Part shown: positions 59,885 through 64,000 of the stretch, in pieces | Numbering within the stretch: position 1 is the stretch's first letter | Layout: every line of letters starts with the position of its first letter | DNA from: Phycisphaeraceae bacterium | Lineage (GTDB): Bacteria; Planctomycetota; Phycisphaerae; Phycisphaerales; UBA1924 | Direction: 5' to 3' | NCBI GenBank assembly: GCA_020639135.1 | Contig: JACKHE010000005.1 | Span: forward strand, 1-64,000 | Length of the DNA stretch: 64,000 nucleotides | Position numbers and translations under genes: made by a program | The notes under the pieces: model-generated | Databases searched by the model: none | Told to the model about the DNA's origin: nothing | What the model saw: the letters and a program-made list of their open reading frames with translations, nothing else

Positions 59885-59920
59885 CGACAATTCCCCGGCG
59901 CCGTGGCGCGGTTTGTTGTT

Positions 59921-61105
59921 TCATTTCCAGCGCAGTGTCTCGGGCAGCGTGTTGAGGTTCTCGCAGCCGTCCTCGCGGACGATCACCATGTCCTCGATGC
60001 GCACGCCGCCGACCTTCGCGCCGTACAGGCCCGGCTCGATGGTCAGGCAGTCGCCGACGACGAGCGGGGGGCCGCCGAAATCGAGCAGGGGCGGCTCGTG
60101 CACGTCGAGCCCCACGCCGTGCCCCGTCCCGTGGACGTAGCGGAACGAGTCGTCGCCGGGTGTCACGGGCAGCCCGATGCCGTAGCCGAGTTCCGTGAAA
60201 ACCTCGCACGCGGCCTTGTGGACATCCTCGCCGGAGACGCCCGGTCTGGCGCGCTCGGTCGCGGCCTTCTTCGCCTGCGCCGCGGCGTCGTGGATCCGCT
60301 GCACGACGGGGGGGATCTCGCCGTGAACAACGGTGCGCGTGCAGTCGCCGAAGTAGTGGGACGAGGGATCCATCGGGAAGATGTCCACGATGATCGGCTC
60401 GCCGGTGCGCAGCGGGCCCGAACCACGGTTGTGGCAGTCGGCGCCCTGCGGACCGCCGGCGACGATGCTGCCGCTCGTGCCCATGCCGTGGCGGAGCAGC
60501 CACATGTTGATCTCGTTCTGCACGCGCTCGGAGGTCAGGGGCTCTCCCCCGACAAGCAGCGCGCCGCCCTTGCCCGTCTCGGCGTTGGCGATCATCTCGC
60601 AGGCGAACCGGATCGCGCCCTCGGTCTGGCGCTGGGCCTTGCGCAGCGCATCGACCTCGCGCTCGGACTTGGAGCGCCGCTCCAGCACGCCGATCTCGGG
60701 GTCGCAGCGCACCTCGACACCGCGCTCGCGGAAGAAGTGCGCAAAGATCAGCGGGAGCGACCGCCCCGACCAGACCTCGGTGATGCCGCGCTGGACGGCG
60801 AACTCCGCCGCGGCCTGCGCGGTGGCGGTGTCGCGGTCGCCGCTGAGCCCGCCGTCCGGGGTGAACTCCTTCGGGATGAAGATGTGGTCGGCGACCTTGG
60901 CGCGGACGGCGCGGTCGCGCTCGATGTCGCGGAGGATGAGCGTCGTGCCTTCTCCCGGGATGTCGAAGAACACGGCCGCGTCCCCGCAGTGAAAGGGCGC
61001 GCGGTGATACAGCCAGGGGTTCGCCGACGGCGCGCCGGCCTGGACGATGATCCGGTTGCCCGCCTTGCCGGAGGGCTTCGCAGCGGTCTGGGTCGCGGTG
61101 GTCAT
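59921..61105 (-). CDS. M24-family metallopeptidase (Xaa-Pro aminopeptidase-like)
   Basis: 394 residues from ATG 61105. A creatinase-like N-terminal domain is followed by the pita-bread catalytic domain. All five metal ligands are visible: D in IIVDIFPMD, D in YFGDCTRT, H in HGTGHGVGLDVHE, E in LTIEPGLYG and E in VRIEDMV. M24 enzymes remove N-terminal residues next to Pro or act as dipeptidases. The start overlaps the stop of the FAD/Fe-S gene (ATGA), so the two are coupled, though no shared pathway is obvious. Confidence 0.88.
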   Translation of the reverse strand: MTTATQTAAKPSGKAGNRIIVQAGAPSANPWLYHRAPFHCGDAAVFFDIPGEGTTLILRDIERDRAVRAKVADHIFIPKEFTPDGGLSGDRDTATAQAAAEFAVQRGITEVWSGRSLPLIFAHFFRERGVEVRCDPEIGVLERRSKSEREVDALRKAQRQTEGAIRFACEMIANAETGKGGALLVGGEPLTSERVQNEINMWLLRHGMGTSGSIVAGGPQGADCHNRGSGPLRTGEPIIVDIFPMDPSSHYFGDCTRTVVHGEIPPVVQRIHDAAAQAKKAATERARPGVSGEDVHKAACEVFTELGYGIGLPVTPGDDSFRYVHGTGHGVGLDVHEPPLLDFGGPPLVVGDCLTIEPGLYGAKVGGVRIEDMVIVREDGCENLNTLPETLRWK

Positions 61106-64000
61106 GGGGATGCCGCCTTTCTGTTCGAGTTCGCCGGCGCATTGTTCGCAAGGAGTACCCCCGCCGCCAGTTCGATGGGATGGATCGCGTGTCTCCCCGC
61201 GCCATCGAGGATCTGATGCCGGCACGACGCCCCCGGCGCGCAGATCGCGGTCGAGAGTCCCGCCAATCGCGCCGCCGGGAGCAGCACGCGCTCGCCGATG
61301 GCCATCGAGAGGTCGTACCGACTCTCGTCGAAGCCGAACGACCCCGCCATCCCGCAGCAGCCGGAATCGAGCACGCGCAGGCGATCCCCGCCGAGCAGGC
61401 GGCGGAGGAGGTTCGCGGAGGAATCGTCGCCGAGCAGCGCCTTCTGGTGGCAGTGCGCGTGCAGGATCGCCTCCCCCCGCTGCTCGGGGATCGCCATCGG
61501 CTCGGGGTGGGTGTCCCAGCGGTCGTGGATGAACTGTTCGGGGAGCACCGCTTTGGACGCGATCAGGTCGATGGCGGCGCGGTCGGCGCCGGTGGTGAGC
61601 GACTTCCAGTCGTCGATCATCGCGCTCAGGCAGGACGGCTCGCACACCAGCAGCGCTTCGCAGGAGTGATCGCCGGCGATCGGAGTCAGCCGGCGCACGG
61701 TGGATTCGATCTGCCGCCGGGCGATGTCGAGCGCGCCGACGGAGATCCCGGGCCTGCCGCAGCAGCCGACGCTGACGAGTTCCACACGGTAGCCCAGCGC
61801 GTCGAGCAGTCGCGCCGAGGCGACTCCGGCGCCGGGTTCGGAGTACATCGTGAAGCAGTCGCCGAAGATCGCGACGGTGCGGCTCCGGGTCGCGGTGTTC
61901 CTGACAATCGGCGCGATCAGCCGGTCCAGCGGACGCGCCGCGGGCGGCAGCGATCGGCGCCGGTCGACCCCGAAGAACCGGCCCGCGATCGATCGCAGCG
62001 CGTCGGACCGAGCCGCGAGGTTGGCCAGCGCCGGCGCCATCGAGCCCAGCCGGTTGACCGTGCGCACATTGGCGATCATGCGGTCCTTCAGGGGTGCGCC
62101 CCCGCGAGCCCGGTTGCGCTGCGCGAGGTACTCCGACTTGAGCCTGGCGACATCGACGTTGCTGGGGCATTCCGCCTTGCACGCCTTGCACGAGAGGCAC
62201 CAGTCGAGCGTGCGCAGGGTCTGAGCGTCGCTCCACACCCCGTCGCCGCTCTGACCGAACTGCCCCGTGATCGCCAGCCGCAGCGCGTTGGCGCGCCCCC
62301 GTGTCGAGTGCCGTTCGTCGAGCGTCGCCATGTACGAGGGGCACATCGTGGCGCCGCGTTTCTTCCGGCACACGCCGGAGCCGTTGCACTGCTCGACGGC
62401 GCCGGTGAGCCCGTGCTGGTCGCTGAAGTCGAAGTGCGTCTTCACATCCGGCGCCACGACCTGCTCGCGCTCGGGCATGATCCTCAGCGTCGCGGCGATG
62501 GACCCCGCCGGCGCGTCGCCCACGATGTTCCCCGGGTTGCACAGGTCCAGCGGGTCGAAGATCCGCTTGATCTCCCGGAACGCGTCCATCAGCGGCCTGC
62601 CGAAGTACCGCTCCAGCAGGGGCGAGCGCACGCGGCCGTCGCCGTGCTCGCCGGTCAGCGCGCCACCGAACTCAACGACCAGGTCGGTGATGTCCTCGGC
62701 GATCCGCACCAGCGTCTTGCGCTCCCTCGCGTCGTGGATGTTGAGCAGGGGGCGGATGTGCAGGCACCCGACGGAGGCGTGCGCGAAGTACGCCGCGCTC
62801 GTGCCATGCCGCTCGACGATCTCGCGGAACCGCCGGACGAACTCCGGGAGCCGCGACGGATCGACGGCGGTGTCCTCGACGAACGTGATCGGCTTGCGCA
62901 GCCCCGGCAGCCCGTGCAGCAGGGGCTCGCCCGCCTTGCGCAGCGCCCACGCGCGGAGCAACGCGCCGGGTTCGCGAAACTCCCGGCAGCGTGACGGATC
63001 GACAATCGAACGCAGCGCCCCGGCCCCGGCGTCGAGCTCCCCGGTTCCGCCGAAGGCGCTGTACTCGACGTACAGCACCGCCGCGGGGGGCTTGCCGTCG
63101 ATCGTCGGCATCAGCGCGACGTTGCCGCGCTGCACCGCGTTCTCCTGCGCCAGCTGCATCAGCAGGTCGTCGAGCAGCTCCACGGCGGTGGGGTTGGTCG
63201 TCAGGATCGGGTTGACCGCGGCGATCGCCTCATCCAGAGATGCGAACGCGCAGACGATCAGGCTCCGGGCGATCGGCAGCGGCTCGAGCTGGAGCGTCGC
63301 CCCGGTCGTCACGGCCAATGTCCCCTCCGAACCGACCAGCAGCGGCGCCAGGTTCATGGCCCCGATCGGGTCCACGCCGCGCTGGCGGAACTCGTCGAGC
63401 TGCGCGAGGACGCGGTCGAGCGCGTACCCGTCCGCGCGGCGGACGATCCTCGGGAACCGCTTACGGATCTCGGATTCCACCGAGTCCACAACGCCGATCA
63501 CGCGCTCGGTGATCGCCCTGAGTCGCGGGTCCCGTTCGGCGGCGCCCTCCGCGAACGCGAGCTCGTGCGTCGAGCCCTCCCCGTCGATGACGATCGCGTC
63601 GATCGCCAGGACGTTGTCGGCCGTCATGCCGTAGCGGACGGAGCGCGCCCCGGCGGAGTTGTTGCCGATCATGCCGCCGATCGTCGCGTGCCGGCTCGTC
63701 GCCACATCCGGCGCGAAGAAGAGGTTGTGCCCCCTGGCGAGGAGTTCCTCGTTGAGCTCGTCCAGCACGACCCCCGGCTCGACGCGGACCGATGACGCCG
63801 AGACGTCCACCGGGTGGATCGCGCGCAGGTTCGGCGAACAGTCGAGCACGACCGCGCGGTTGACGGTCTGCCCCGCGAGCGACACACCGGCGCCCCGGGG
63901 GAGGATGGGCAGACGTGCCGCCGCGCCCCGGCGGACCGCCTCGCGCAGGTCGTCGAGGTTCCGGGGGATGACCACTCCCAGGGGTTCGACCTGGTAGAGC
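61102..64000 (-). CDS. FAD-binding oxidase with Fe-S and CCG domains (GlcD/D-lactate dehydrogenase-like), N-terminus beyond window
   Basis: The frame is open to base 64000, so the true start lies outside; about 965 residues are visible. From the N-terminus: an FAD_binding_4 domain (LPRGAGVSLAGQTV, then GGMIGNNSAGARSVRYG), FAD-oxidase C-terminal domain, a 4Fe-4S region (CNGSGVCRKKRG and SCKACKAECPSNVDV), then CCG domains (SVGCCGRPG; SGCCGMAGSFG). This one-chain fusion oxidises D-2-hydroxyacids such as D-lactate or glycolate and passes electrons to the quinone pool. The substrate is not fixed by sequence. It is followed by the M24 peptidase with a four-base overlap. Confidence 0.9.
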   Translation of the reverse strand, partial: LYQVEPLGVVIPRNLDDLREAVRRGAAARLPILPRGAGVSLAGQTVNRAVVLDCSPNLRAIHPVDVSASSVRVEPGVVLDELNEELLARGHNLFFAPDVATSRHATIGGMIGNNSAGARSVRYGMTADNVLAIDAIVIDGEGSTHELAFAEGAAERDPRLRAITERVIGVVDSVESEIRKRFPRIVRRADGYALDRVLAQLDEFRQRGVDPIGAMNLAPLLVGSEGTLAVTTGATLQLEPLPIARSLIVCAFASLDEAIAAVNPILTTNPTAVELLDDLLMQLAQENAVQRGNVALMPTIDGKPPAAVLYVEYSAFGGTGELDAGAGALRSIVDPSRCREFREPGALLRAWALRKAGEPLLHGLPGLRKPITFVEDTAVDPSRLPEFVRRFREIVERHGTSAAYFAHASVGCLHIRPLLNIHDARERKTLVRIAEDITDLVVEFGGALTGEHGDGRVRSPLLERYFGRPLMDAFREIKRIFDPLDLCNPGNIVGDAPAGSIAATLRIMPEREQVVAPDVKTHFDFSDQHGLTGAVEQCNGSGVCRKKRGATMCPSYMATLDERHSTRGRANALRLAITGQFGQSGDGVWSDAQTLRTLDWCLSCKACKAECPSNVDVARLKSEYLAQRNRARGGAPLKDRMIANVRTVNRLGSMAPALANLAARSDALRSIAGRFFGVDRRRSLPPAARPLDRLIAPIVRNTATRSRTVAIFGDCFTMYSEPGAGVASARLLDALGYRVELVSVGCCGRPGISVGALDIARRQIESTVRRLTPIAGDHSCEALLVCEPSCLSAMIDDWKSLTTGADRAAIDLIASKAVLPEQFIHDRWDTHPEPMAIPEQRGEAILHAHCHQKALLGDDSSANLLRRLLGGDRLRVLDSGCCGMAGSFGFDESRYDLSMAIGERVLLPAARLAGLSTAICAPGASCRHQILDGAGRHAIHPIELAAGVLLANNAPANSNRKAASP

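Overview
This is a high-GC bacterial window dominated by one flagellar supercluster. The gene content points to a Planctomycetota bacterium, most likely of the class Phycisphaerae. The evidence is a PEP-CTERM-like sorting signal ending in a run of arginines, a dockerin plus GEVEDY secreted protein, several large secreted proteins and lipoproteins of unknown function, and an FlhF/FlhG/FliA flagellar system with a FlrB/FlrC-like two-component pair. The phylum call is inference from gene content, not a database result. Genes are tightly packed, and many stop and start codons overlap (ATGA, GTGA, TGATG).

Layout. (1) 1-6620, minus strand: a nusA-infB-DUF503-rbfA transcription/translation operon, followed by a degenerate HhH-GPD-like gene and a TPR lipoprotein cut by the window edge. 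fliM (minus) lies upstream of nusA, separated by a likely intrinsic terminator. (2) 8367-22314: a divergent dsbD, a tRNA-Gly(GCC) with its own promoter and terminator, a coupled pair of secreted-protein genes (a PEP-CTERM/secreted fusion, then a matrixin-like metalloprotease with unusual repeats), a SulP transporter, a DEAD-box helicase, a large secreted protein, a triple-repeat Cys protein (minus) and a cyclodeaminase-family protein. (3) 22327-28422: small conserved hypotheticals, a lipoprotein, an RDD membrane protein and an 817-residue TPR membrane protein. (4) 28448-58025: flagellar genes in the order flgN-like, kinase, sigma54 activator, [foreign nuclease-like gene], flgB, flgC, fliE, fliF, fliG, fliH, fliI, fliJ, motE-like, fliK, flgD, TIGR02530-type gene, flgE, flbD, motA, motB, fliL, fliN, fliO, fliP, fliQ, fliR, flhB, flhA, flhF, flhG, a small membrane protein, fliA. 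(5) 58175-64000: a folK fusion (plus), then an M24 peptidase and an FAD/Fe-S oxidoreductase (minus, cut by the window edge).

How it works together. The FlrB/FlrC-like kinase and sigma54 activator would drive class II flagellar transcription. Two nearly identical -24/-12 sigma54 elements support this, one just before flgB and one before the small-membrane-protein/fliA unit. The basal body, export gate, hook, motor and positioning proteins are then made from one long same-strand cluster, and FliA would drive later genes outside the window. flgA, flgF-flgI, flgK, flgL, the flagellin genes and chemotaxis genes are not in this window.

The most unusual items are the AT-richer orphan PD-(D/E)XK nuclease-like gene inside the flagellar cluster, the metalloprotease with repeated NG/TTP/GDD motifs around its active site, two in-frame fusions that each carry a signal-like hydrophobic segment in mid-protein, and a small two-helix membrane protein under a sigma54 promoter next to fliA.
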